From positions 5,082 through 21,387 of the forward strand of contig MEUF01000093.1 of NCBI GenBank assembly GCA_001771615.1: 16,306 bases of DNA, written 5' to 3'. This document shows positions 7,329 to 14,152 of the stretch, one piece after another; within the stretch, counting starts at the first letter, position 1, and each line of letters opens with the position of its first letter. The translations under genes and the position numbers were made by a program. The stretch is from a candidate division WOR-1 bacterium RIFOXYB2_FULL_48_7 (lineage in GTDB: Bacteria > Margulisbacteria > WOR-1 > O2-12-FULL-45-9 > XYB2-FULL-48-7). Below the pieces are notes generated by a model that saw nothing but the letters and a program-made list of their open reading frames with translations, searched no databases and was not told where the DNA came from.

Positions 7329-8330
7329 CTAATATTTGATCGAGTTTATTGTTAGCAGTATCTTGCTCCTTAAACTCTCCGGCAGGGGGGCGTAATAAAG
7401 GGCGGCCGCATAACTTTGGCCATCATCCATCGCCCATTTGAGCAAATTGACCAATGCCTCGCCTTTTGCCGGGTCTTTTTGGTTTTGATGCACTAATAAC
7501 CAGGTGAATCCGCAAATCGGATAACTGTCGGCTCCTCGCTGGTTGAGAATCTCGCCCCGATAATCGGCCGGGATCTTAGCCAATCCTCCATCCATTGCCG
7601 CGGTGGTTGCTTTGATGGATGGTGTAATATATTTCCCCGCCCTGTTCTTCAGGGCAACGGTCGGCAAATCATTGGTTTCTGCATAAGCCAGCTCGACATA
7701 ACCGATTGAGCCGCTACTATTCTTGACTACCCCGGTGACACCAGGATTCCCCTTGCCACCAACCCCAGCCGGCCAATTAACAGATTTTCCCGCTCCCACT
7801 TTGGCAGACCAACTTGTGCTGACTTTGGCCAGGTAATTAGTGAATATATCTGTTGTCCCGCTGCTATCGGAGCGATGCACAACCAGAATATCCTTATTGG
7901 GCAGGTTAAGATCGGGATTTAATTTAGCGATCATTGGGTCATCCCATTTTTTTATTTCCCCCATGAAAATTTTAGCCAGCGTATCGCCATCCAATTTCAG
8001 TCCAGTAATCCCGGCGTTGTACACCACGGCTACCGATCCAGCAACCGCAGGGATATGCAGGACATTTCCGCCAGCTTGAGCCAGTTCGACATCGCTCATT
8101 GGGGCATCGGTCCCGCCAAAATCAACCACGCCTGCCGAGAATTGCCTGATTCCTCCACCGGAGCCGATTGGCGCATAATTGACCTGAATCCCCTTTTGCT
8201 GTTGATAAACCGAGAACCACTTTGAATAAAGCGGATAGGGGAAAGTTGCCCCTGCCCCATTGAGAGTCAGGGCAAAAGCGCTTCCCGCAAACAATGTCAC
8301 CCCAAGGGCCAAAGCAAATAATTTTTTCAC
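7329..8330 (-). CDS. pstS: PstS periplasmic phosphate-binding protein (system A)
   Basis: Secreted phosphate-binding protein, 333 residues, close to the E. coli PstS size. The start is GTG at 8330-8328, preceded by a strong AAGGAGG at 8 nt, and gives a Sec signal peptide (MKKLFALALGVTLFAGSAFA) ending in AFA. Starting further upstream would put 38 implausible residues in front of the signal peptide and overlap the porin gene. Conserved ligand loops are visible: GAGATFPYPLYSKWF, GSGGGIRQF, DFGGTDAPM, HRSDSSGTTDIF and the VVKNSSGSIGYVE segment. There is no lipobox Cys, so this PstS is a soluble periplasmic protein, unlike the lipoprotein PstS of system B. It follows the porin gene by 13 nt and is surely cotranscribed with it. 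Confidence 0.96.
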   Translation of the reverse strand: MKKLFALALGVTLFAGSAFALTLNGAGATFPYPLYSKWFSVYQQQKGIQVNYAPIGSGGGIRQFSAGVVDFGGTDAPMSDVELAQAGGNVLHIPAVAGSVAVVYNAGITGLKLDGDTLAKIFMGEIKKWDDPMIAKLNPDLNLPNKDILVVHRSDSSGTTDIFTNYLAKVSTSWSAKVGAGKSVNWPAGVGGKGNPGVTGVVKNSSGSIGYVELAYAETNDLPTVALKNRAGKYITPSIKATTAAMDGGLAKIPADYRGEILNQRGADSYPICGFTWLLVHQNQKDPAKGEALVNLLKWAMDDGQSYAAALYYAPLPESLRSKILLTINSIKY

Positions 8331-8338
8331 TTTTCTCC

Positions 8339-8345
8339 CCTCCTT
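8339..8345 (-). promoter_or_regulatory. ribosome binding site deciding the pstS start
   Basis: AAGGAGG on the minus strand, 8 nt before the GTG at 8330. It supports the GTG start with a signal peptide over the longer open frame. It overlaps the porin stop codon. Confidence 0.85.
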
Positions 8346-9567
8346 ATAACCCAATTGAACTCTGTAAATAAAAGATCTTGGTTTCAGCCGCAGTGCCTGC
8401 TTTTGCTGTTTGTATATTGGCCGAAAAACGAAGGTCCTTCCCATAGTCGTAATTTAGGCCATAAAATGATTTCTGTTTATCACTGCTGCCGGCACTGCTG
8501 GTGTCGGAATCATAATTGTCGGCCCGGTAAAAAGCGCTTAGATTGGCCAGTAGTGACGATAACCCTGCCAGGTTATACACCAGCCCAAGGCTGGAGCCGC
8601 TGATTTCTTTATTGCTTTTGGAGCCGGTGAGATATTCATAATTAATAACCCCGGCGTCGCCTTTCAGCGCCAACATGGCTCCGCCTTGTTTATTGCTGGC
8701 ACTATAGTTCAGCGAGGCATTGAGCGACTCAATATTGATGAATGCTCCAAGCGTCACCTTGCCAAAGAGCTGGTCGTCATAAACTGTAGAGTTAACCCTT
8801 ATAGCCAAAGCTTTACCGCTGTCGCTTTCATTGGTGGCATACCCTGTCCCATTTAGAACGGTTGCCTGGTAATCGACCTCTGGCAATCCTTGAAGGCTCA
8901 ACCTTCCAAGTGCGCCCAAACCAAAATCGGCTGAAGACATCACCCCTTCATTATCAACAAGGCTTTTGGCGACATAGCGGAGATTCAGGATTTTATCCGC
9001 CCAATCGATCCAGACAGTCTGCTGTAAACCGATTTTGGCGGTTAAATCAAAGGGGACAACCTGAACAGACGAAACATTGACCGGGATTTCAACGTAGGCA
9101 TACTTGAGATAATCAAATAGATTTTGTCTGGCTGCTCCGGTAATTCTGGCTACGTCCAGCGTCAGGCGGGCGGCGGCTCCCATATCCAGCTTCTTTTTTA
9201 TATCCAGATAGGCCCGGGTTACGTCAAAATTGTTCACATTGACAGCCGTTCCATTAGCTAAGTATTTTTGCCACTGGAAAAATATGACTCCGCCGACTTT
9301 AGCATCTTTATTGTCGTTTTTCACTTTATCCAATTGCCCTTTTAGATCGGCCAAAGCCTTGTTGGTCTCTTCCTTCATATCAGACAATTGCTCGGATAAA
9401 TCAACTCCCGCAGCAACAACTGGCTTAACCTCTTTAATAACCGGCTTAACCACCTTTTTGGCAATGGGTTTTTTTGCCGGTCCAGCCTTTTTTACCTCTT
9501 TGGCCGCTCCAGCCACAGAAGCCAGGAACATCAACAAGAAAATAGCGACGACAACTTTGTTTTTCAT
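8344..9567 (-). CDS. outer-membrane porin with Lys-rich linker and coiled coil
   Basis: A 407-residue secreted protein that looks like an outer-membrane beta-barrel. ATG 9567-9565 is chosen because GGAGG lies 5 nt upstream and the Sec signal peptide (MKNKVVVAIFLLMFLASVAG) follows at once. Residues 23-49 are a basic Lys/Pro/Val stretch with ten lysines. Residues about 56-88 are a predicted coiled coil (SEQLSDMKEETNKALADLK). From about residue 91 the sequence is alternating polar and hydrophobic, with many Gly, Tyr and Asn, ending in YLQSSIGL, as in porins. It stands between a Pho box and pstS, so a phosphate-inducible, OprP/OprO-like channel is likely; that role is inferred from context. The linker plus coiled coil recalls tethering porins such as OmpM of Veillonella, but without an SLH domain. 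Confidence 0.82.
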   Translation of the reverse strand: MKNKVVVAIFLLMFLASVAGAAKEVKKAGPAKKPIAKKVVKPVIKEVKPVVAAGVDLSEQLSDMKEETNKALADLKGQLDKVKNDNKDAKVGGVIFFQWQKYLANGTAVNVNNFDVTRAYLDIKKKLDMGAAARLTLDVARITGAARQNLFDYLKYAYVEIPVNVSSVQVVPFDLTAKIGLQQTVWIDWADKILNLRYVAKSLVDNEGVMSSADFGLGALGRLSLQGLPEVDYQATVLNGTGYATNESDSGKALAIRVNSTVYDDQLFGKVTLGAFINIESLNASLNYSASNKQGGAMLALKGDAGVINYEYLTGSKSNKEISGSSLGLVYNLAGLSSLLANLSAFYRADNYDSDTSSAGSSDKQKSFYGLNYDYGKDLRFSANIQTAKAGTAAETKIFYLQSSIGL

Positions 9568-9596
9568 ATCTCCCTCCATTAACATTTTATGGCTTA

Positions 9597-9650
9597 ATTA
9601 TGCTTTTCAGCGGTTAACAGGTCATGAAGGGATTGTTACAAGAGTGTAAA
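9597..9650 (-). promoter_or_regulatory. Pho box array and -10 box for porin-pst operon
   Basis: The 94-nt gap between phoR and the porin gene carries four hexamers at exact 11-bp spacing on the minus strand: TTTACA (9650-9645), GTAACA (9639-9634), TTCATG (9628-9623) and TTAACC (9617-9612). CATAAT at 9602-9597 follows 9 nt after the last hexamer. The same -10 and the same spacing occur at the system B promoter, which supports both calls. Transcription from here would begin near 9590, leaving a leader of about 23 nt that contains the GGAGG ribosome binding site of the porin. The remaining bases of the gap show no terminator hairpin for phoR. Confidence 0.75.
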
Positions 9651-9661
9651 TGATTGTGGGG

Positions 9662-10681
9662 CTAGGCGGCCGGGAAAATAAGGGTAAAGGTTGAGCCCTG
9701 GCCCAGCTGGCTCTGGACAGCAACTGAGCCATTGTGAAATTCCATAATGTGTTTAACAATTGACAAACCCAGCCCGGTCCCCCCCTGGTCGCGGGAGCGG
9801 GCCTTGTCTATCCGATAAAAGCGCTCAAATATCCGCTCAAGATGTTGCTGGTCAATGCCAATACCATGGTCCCTTACGTTTAGCCGCAATAAATCACCGG
9901 CTTTTTCACAAAAAAGCTCGACCTTCCCCCCCTGATCAGAATAATTTACGGCGTTATCCAGTAAATTGATCAGCGCCCTGGTCAAGTGCTCCGGATCACC
10001 AGTGATGGAACACGAAGGGTGGTCCGCCAGCTTAATTAAAGTAATTTTCTTGGCCTTGGCTTTGGCAGAAACCGTCTCAATGGCCCGGTCAACCAGGGCG
10101 GTCAGGTCAATTTTGATAAAAGGGACATCTTTGCGTCTGGCCTCCAGACTGGAAATTTCCAGAATATCTTCGATCAGCGTAGCCAGGTTATCGGTATTTA
10201 GCAATATCTTTTGTAAGAACAGCCGGTTATTCTCGCGGTCATCGACTGCCCCGGCTAACAGTGTTTCTACATAGCCGCGAATAGCCGTCAGCGGGGTCTT
10301 CAATTCATGGGAAACATTGGCGACAAAATCACGACGGAGGTTTTCCAGCCGCTTCATGGCTGTGACATCGCGGACAACCAAGACCAGTTTGTCAGGCGAA
10401 ATCAGGCTGGCTTCGGCCAGCAGGTCTTTTTCTTCCGGCAGAAAGGCCTTGACCTCCAGCTCACCCGCTTCGCCGGATTTCCTGACCTGCTGCAGTAGAT
10501 CATCAAGTTGGCTGACGCGGGCGATCTCTAAAAAGCGTTTTTCGGCAATATTTTCTCCCCTGACAGAAAATATTTTTAGGGCGGCGGCATTAGCGTAAAC
10601 CAGTTTTTCCGACTGGTCAAAGACCAGTACCCCGTCGGGCATACCGGAGAGAACCGCCTCAAACAAACTTGTACCCCACAC
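9662..10681 (-). CDS. phoR: PhoR-like sensor histidine kinase without membrane anchor
   Basis: Histidine kinase of the PhoR type, 339 residues. Order: a PAS-like domain (about 10-110, starting at SGMPDGVLVFD), HisKA dimerisation domain with the phosphoacceptor His125 in VSHELKTPLTAIRGY, then an ATPase domain with the N box (LINLLDNAVNYS), G1 (DHGIGID), F box region (FERFYRID) and G2 (GGTGLGLSIVKHI). No transmembrane segment is present, and none can be gained upstream because the frame begins inside phoB. The E. coli PhoR has N-terminal membrane helices. GTG 10681-10679 overlaps the end of phoB by 23 nt; a TTG at 10666 or the ATG at 10642 are alternatives. With PhoB it should read phosphate status through Pst/PhoU. 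Confidence 0.9.
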   Translation of the reverse strand: MWGTSLFEAVLSGMPDGVLVFDQSEKLVYANAAALKIFSVRGENIAEKRFLEIARVSQLDDLLQQVRKSGEAGELEVKAFLPEEKDLLAEASLISPDKLVLVVRDVTAMKRLENLRRDFVANVSHELKTPLTAIRGYVETLLAGAVDDRENNRLFLQKILLNTDNLATLIEDILEISSLEARRKDVPFIKIDLTALVDRAIETVSAKAKAKKITLIKLADHPSCSITGDPEHLTRALINLLDNAVNYSDQGGKVELFCEKAGDLLRLNVRDHGIGIDQQHLERIFERFYRIDKARSRDQGGTGLGLSIVKHIMEFHNGSVAVQSQLGQGSTFTLIFPAA

Positions 10682-11336
10682 CGCGCAGGGTCACCAAATG
10701 CTTTCCGGCTTTCCCGATTTTTTCCCGCAACCGGCGCATATGGACATCAACGGTCCTCGTTTCAATGGCCACATCAATCCCCCAAACAATATCCAGCAAC
10801 CGGTCACGCGAAAAAGCCCGTCCTTGGTTTTGTGCCAGATGATAAAGCAGTTGAAACTCTTTGGCTGTCAGTTCGATTGGCTTGTTCAAAGCTTTGACCT
10901 CATGCCGATCAGGATCAATTTCCAAGTCGCTAAATTTGATTATCCCGCTAACCGGCTCCTTTTTATTTTCATAGCGGCGCAGGATAGCCCGGACACGGGC
11001 CAGAAGTTCTTTCATGCCAAACGGCTTGACCATATAGTCATCGGCACCCAGCTCCAAGCCAACTATTTTATCCGATTCTTCGCCTTTAGCGGTCAGTATC
11101 AAGATAGGTATTGTGGCGGTTTTGTCATTTTTCTTCAGCCGTCGGCAGACTTCAAGCCCGTCGATGCCCGGCAGCATCAGGTCAAGGATTATTAAAGAGG
11201 GGGTCTTTTCCTCGGCCGCCTTCAACCCTTGTTGGCCATCATAGGCCTTGGCCACACGATACCCCTCTTTTTTGAGATTGTATTCAATTGATTCTACAAT
11301 GTCGCGGGAGTCTTCAATTATAAGGATTTCCGGCAT
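10659..11336 (-). CDS. phoB: PhoB-like response regulator
   Basis: OmpR/PhoB-family response regulator, 225 residues. The receiver domain shows the acidic pair Glu8-Asp9, phosphoacceptor Asp52 (IILDLMLPGIDG), Thr82 and Lys104 (VKPFGM). The C-terminal winged helix ends in the usual DVHMRRLREKIG and LRGVGYKFV. Adjacency to phoR, to two Pho-box arrays and to pst genes supports PhoB rather than another OmpR relative. A -35/-10 promoter lies just upstream, inside the end of the protease gene, with no ribosome binding site before the ATG, so the transcript may be almost leaderless. Readthrough from the hydrogenase operon, which ends 15 nt upstream, is also possible. Confidence 0.93.
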   Translation of the reverse strand: MPEILIIEDSRDIVESIEYNLKKEGYRVAKAYDGQQGLKAAEEKTPSLIILDLMLPGIDGLEVCRRLKKNDKTATIPILILTAKGEESDKIVGLELGADDYMVKPFGMKELLARVRAILRRYENKKEPVSGIIKFSDLEIDPDRHEVKALNKPIELTAKEFQLLYHLAQNQGRAFSRDRLLDIVWGIDVAIETRTVDVHMRRLREKIGKAGKHLVTLRGVGYKFV

Positions 11337-11345
11337 ATCGAGCTA

Positions 11346-11373
11346 ATTATACTAAACCAGGATTGTTTGGCAA
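11346..11373 (-). promoter_or_regulatory. sigma-70-type promoter for phoBR
   Basis: On the minus strand, TTGCCA (11373-11368) and TATAAT (11351-11346) are separated by 16 bp, a near-consensus housekeeping promoter. The -10 ends 9 nt before the phoB ATG, so transcription would start about 3 nt before it. The promoter lies within the last codons and stop of the protease gene. No TTAACA repeats are seen here, so there is no sign of PhoB autoregulation. Confidence 0.7.
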
Positions 11374-11789
11374 ATTTTATCGGCCGTGGCCTGGACTTCT
11401 GGTGAAAGTTTTTCCCCGAAACCCAGGATTTTCGGCTGGATACCGATGACCTGGACAGCCATATTCGGCAAGTCCGCCTTAAGATAGTCAATAAACACCT
11501 TTAAGGTAAAATTATGGGTAGAGAAGCTAATTAATTTGATCTGTTCCGGCTCAATCTCCCTGGATTCACCTGGGAAGCCCCGGAAGTCTGCGGCATCGAT
11601 AATGATTAATTTATCCGGCTTGAGCCGTTTGATTTCCCCGGAAAAGTTTTCCGGGGTCGTCCCGGCGTTAAAAATCTGGAAACCACGTTTGAGGTTTGAA
11701 TTTTGATTTTTGAGCTTATTAACAATATAGCTGCCAACACCATCGTCAGATTTTATTTCGTTTCCGACCCCCAGGATAACCGTTACCAT
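11352..11789 (-). CDS. hycI: HycI-like [NiFe] hydrogenase maturation protease
   Basis: Endopeptidase of the HycI/HybD family, 145 residues, which trims the C-terminus of the hydrogenase large subunit after nickel insertion. The family start motif is clear: GVGNEIKSDDGVG (7-19). Candidate nickel ligands are the acidic pair Asp15/Asp16, the IDAAD segment (Asp65/Asp68) and His92 in STHNFTL. Its substrate is probably the large subunit at the right edge of the window, which carries a 32-residue extension after its DPCxxC motif. The ATG overlaps the preceding ferredoxin gene by 7 nt (ATGGTAA), so it belongs to the hydrogenase operon. It is the last gene of that operon before phoB. Confidence 0.9.
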   Translation of the reverse strand: MVTVILGVGNEIKSDDGVGSYIVNKLKNQNSNLKRGFQIFNAGTTPENFSGEIKRLKPDKLIIIDAADFRGFPGESREIEPEQIKLISFSTHNFTLKVFIDYLKADLPNMAVQVIGIQPKILGFGEKLSPEVQATADKICQTILV

Positions 11790-12379
11790 TGCTCTCGCAA
11801 GATCACTTCACGCCGGCAATTTGGACAAAGCAGTTTTAAGTGGTCACCCCTTTGATGCGAACTGGTTTGAGGGCGATCTTCGACCAATTGGAGCTCTTTG
11901 TTCCTGGCCAGCATCAATGTCGGGTTGCCGTATAATAAAACCCCCAGCTTTTTAGCCGCATGATATAGATGGTCGGTACAACCGACGACCTCTCCACATT
12001 TTTCGCAGATGGTCAGCTCTTTACGGCTTTGGGAAATACCGGTTTTCCGATCGGCTGCTCCCAATTCGAACTCCTTGGTCAAGGTGATTCCCTTTTTGGT
12101 GATACAAGCCAGTTCGCATTGCTGGCAAAAAATACAGCGCTCCTGATTATGGGTCAAGGTCCGGTATTTATTATCCTTATCATCAACGTAATCGATCGCC
12201 CTGGCCGGACAAACTTCATAACAAGCCAGGCAGCCGACGCATTCCTGTTCATTATATTCCGGTTTTCCGCGAAATCCGTCTGGTATGGTCACTGATTTAA
12301 AGGGATAGCCATTGGTAAATGGCCAGGTCACTAAAGACCGGATGGCCAAAGCTAATTCGCGCAATTTCGGCAATCTCAT
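11783..12379 (-). CDS. HycF/HyfH-like 2x[4Fe-4S] hydrogenase subunit
   Basis: Polyferredoxin-type electron-transfer subunit, 198 residues, of the NuoI/HycF/HyfH group. Two cluster motifs are seen: C47xxC50xxC53xxxC57P and C82xxC85xxC88xxxC92; the second lacks the usual Pro after the last Cys. The FRGKPEYNEQECVGC run strongly resembles HycF. A C-terminal part contains two further CxxC pairs (Cys125/128 and Cys185/188), like the zinc-ribbon-type tail of HycF. It should pass electrons between a soluble donor and the hydrogenase small subunit on the cytoplasmic side. The ATG overlaps the stop of the antiporter-like gene (ATGA) and has GGAGG 6 nt upstream. Confidence 0.88.
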   Translation of the reverse strand: MRLPKLRELALAIRSLVTWPFTNGYPFKSVTIPDGFRGKPEYNEQECVGCLACYEVCPARAIDYVDDKDNKYRTLTHNQERCIFCQQCELACITKKGITLTKEFELGAADRKTGISQSRKELTICEKCGEVVGCTDHLYHAAKKLGVLLYGNPTLMLARNKELQLVEDRPQTSSHQRGDHLKLLCPNCRREVILREQW

Positions 12380-13845
12380 AAGCGCCCTCCGGTAATCATC
12401 TGGCTGTAACCAATCCCGTTGAGCACGGTTATGGCCGCCGGATTAATCAATTTCTCGATAATAATTGGGAAGAAAAGCCCGCCTAACAGCGTAAGCAGGG
12501 CCAGTCCAGCCATGGCCAGGGTCATGGTCAGCGGCGCTTCGGTTAGCCTGGCCAAGGAATCTTTTAGACTCGAAAAAAAGGCCAGCTGCATGACCTTGAG
12601 GAACGCGGCCATCGTTAACAAGCTGCCTATGACCGCAGCCAACGCCAGCCATAAATGTCCCGCCTGGACGCAAGCAATAATAATAAAAAGTTTACTCCAG
12701 AAGCCATTAAACGGCGGCATGCCGGAAATAGCCAAAGAGCCAGCCAAAGCCCCCAGGGAAGTCACAGGCATTTTTTGGCGCAGGCCACCCAGCTCTGTCA
12801 GATTTCTGGTCCCGGTTTGATATTCAACCGCCCCGCTGACCAGGAAGAGCAAGGGCTTCATAAGGGCATGATTAAAGAGATGAAAGAGCCCTCCCATAAT
12901 TCCCAAAGGTGAAGCCAGGCTCAAACCAAGGACAATATAACCGATTTGAGAAATACTGGAATAAGACATTAGCCTTTTCATGTCATTCTGCCGGTTAGCT
13001 AAAAATCCCCCGTAAAGAATCGATAGCCCCCCTAATATACCCAAAACCAACAAGAGTTGGTTACTAGCCCCCAAGCAATTAAAGAGGATTCTGGCCAACG
13101 CATAGATGCCCAATATTTTGATTATCACCCCGGAAAGCATCGCCGAGACCGGGGCGGGAGCCGCCGTGTGCGCATCTGGCAGCCACCAGTGAAAGGGAAA
13201 AAGAGCGGTCTTAGTCCCAATACCACCCAATAGCAGGCAGCCAATGATGGCTTTGGTCAGCGGAGCCAAGCTGGCATAACCCCGGGCGACTTCGCTCATC
13301 GAGGTCGAACCGATGGTGGCGTGTATGATAGCGATAGCCAGCAAAATCATGATGGAAGCAAGTTCGCCGAGAATAAAATATTTGAATGTGGCTTCCAGCT
13401 CTTTTTTGCCGGAACCATAAGCGACCAGGGCGTAGGCCGCCAGAGCACTAACTTCCAGGAAGAGATAAAAGCGCAACAAATCGCTGACCAGGACCAGCCC
13501 ATGCAGGCCGGCCAGCATCAGGAAGAATAGGATAAAAAACCTTTTGTTTTCCGAATATTTGGAAAAATAGGCGAGCGAATATAGGGTAATAAAAAAGGCC
13601 ACCCCATCGATCACCACTAACATCAAATGGCTTAACCCATCAAGGATCAAGGCCAGGCCAAAATTATAGACAATAATGTTATTGTAGAGACGAAAGGCAT
13701 AGAGGGTAATTTCAGTTGCCAGGCAGGCGCCAACAATCAACAAGGCCAGCCCGCCGATCACCGCGGGCCAACGCCGGGGCAGGACAAAAAACAGCAGCAC
13801 TCCAACCAGCGGAGCGACTATTAATATTGGCAAAGAGAGGTTCAT
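12376..13845 (-). CDS. NuoN/HyfF/MrpD-like antiporter subunit
   Basis: Proton-translocating antiporter-like subunit (Proton_antipo_M fold), 489 residues, with about 14 membrane spans. Key charges of the family are all present: Glu131 in LFLEVSALAAYALVAYG (TM5), Lys212 in GTKTALFPFHWWLPDAH (TM7), Lys243 in VIIKILGIY, and the FNHALMKPLLFLVSG segment (TM10 region). It is likely one of two ion-pumping modules of the group 4 hydrogenase complex. A choice between HyfF, MrpD and NuoN names is not possible from sequence alone. The ATG overlaps the upstream small gene as ATGA, with AAGGAG 9 nt upstream. Confidence 0.9.
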   Translation of the reverse strand: MNLSLPILIVAPLVGVLLFFVLPRRWPAVIGGLALLIVGACLATEITLYAFRLYNNIIVYNFGLALILDGLSHLMLVVIDGVAFFITLYSLAYFSKYSENKRFFILFFLMLAGLHGLVLVSDLLRFYLFLEVSALAAYALVAYGSGKKELEATFKYFILGELASIMILLAIAIIHATIGSTSMSEVARGYASLAPLTKAIIGCLLLGGIGTKTALFPFHWWLPDAHTAAPAPVSAMLSGVIIKILGIYALARILFNCLGASNQLLLVLGILGGLSILYGGFLANRQNDMKRLMSYSSISQIGYIVLGLSLASPLGIMGGLFHLFNHALMKPLLFLVSGAVEYQTGTRNLTELGGLRQKMPVTSLGALAGSLAISGMPPFNGFWSKLFIIIACVQAGHLWLALAAVIGSLLTMAAFLKVMQLAFFSSLKDSLARLTEAPLTMTLAMAGLALLTLLGGLFFPIIIEKLINPAAITVLNGIGYSQMITGGRL

Positions 13846-14042
13846 CCCTGTAAGCTCCTTAAATTATCAACTTCATCGGTGGCACAGACTTCGCGGACTC
13901 TTTTGGCCAAGCCGAGTGCAAAAACGACCACCGCACCCAAAACCATCAAAGTAACCCCGGAATGTTCGCCAGTCAGCAGTAAATATAGTTCAACAATTAT
14001 TGCCAGGCCAATAACACCAGAGATTAATTGTCCAAGTTTCAT
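13842..14042 (-). CDS. 66-residue two-span membrane protein in hydrogenase operon
   Basis: Small protein of 66 residues with two hydrophobic segments (about LISGVIGLAIIVELYLLL and GVTLMVLGAVVVFALGLA), followed by a charged tail (KRVREV... to the end) that is probably cytoplasmic. The start overlaps the stop of the 33-residue gene (ATGA) and has a GGGGG ribosome binding site 5 nt upstream; its stop overlaps the next ATG the same way. This chain of overlaps argues that it is a real part of the complex. I do not recognise a family. It is too short for NuoK/HyfE; an Mrp/Mbh-type small subunit is conceivable. Confidence 0.8.
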   Translation of the reverse strand: MKLGQLISGVIGLAIIVELYLLLTGEHSGVTLMVLGAVVVFALGLAKRVREVCATDEVDNLRSLQG

Positions 14043-14140
14043 TCTTTCCCCCGCTTAGTGACCTCATTGACCGACCAAACACCAATCGCCGCTGTGGCCA
14101 ACACGACCAAAGCAATTAGATAATTAATCAAGAGTTCCAA
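14039..14140 (-). CDS. 33-residue single-span membrane protein in hydrogenase operon
   Basis: A TTG-initiated frame of 33 codons fills the gap between the NuoL-like gene and the 66-residue gene. It has a perfect AGGAGG 6 nt before the TTG, and its TGA overlaps the ATG of the next gene (ATGA). The product begins MELLINYLIALVVLATAAIG and ends in a basic tail (NEVTKRGKE), so it is a single membrane span with a likely cytoplasmic C-terminus. No family is recognised. Strong ribosome binding site, coupling on both sides and the TM profile make it a credible micro-subunit of the hydrogenase complex. Confidence 0.75.
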   Translation of the reverse strand: MELLINYLIALVVLATAAIGVWSVNEVTKRGKE

Positions 14141-14146
14141 ATCGCT

Positions 14147-14152
14147 CCTCCT
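14147..14152 (-). promoter_or_regulatory. ribosome binding site for the 33-residue gene
   Basis: Perfect AGGAGG on the minus strand, overlapping the stop of the NuoL-like gene, 6 nt before the TTG at 14140. Without this site the 33-residue frame would be easy to dismiss. Confidence 0.75.

Noticed and set aside
8331..8444. Longer pstS frame with 38 extra N-terminal residues
   Set aside because: The extra residues precede a clear signal peptide, overlap the porin gene, and ignore the AAGGAGG eight bases before the GTG at 8330.
9568..9661. Rho-independent terminator after phoR
   Set aside because: No GC-rich stem followed by a T run is visible in this gap on the minus strand; the bases are accounted for by the Pho box, the -10 box and the porin ribosome binding site.
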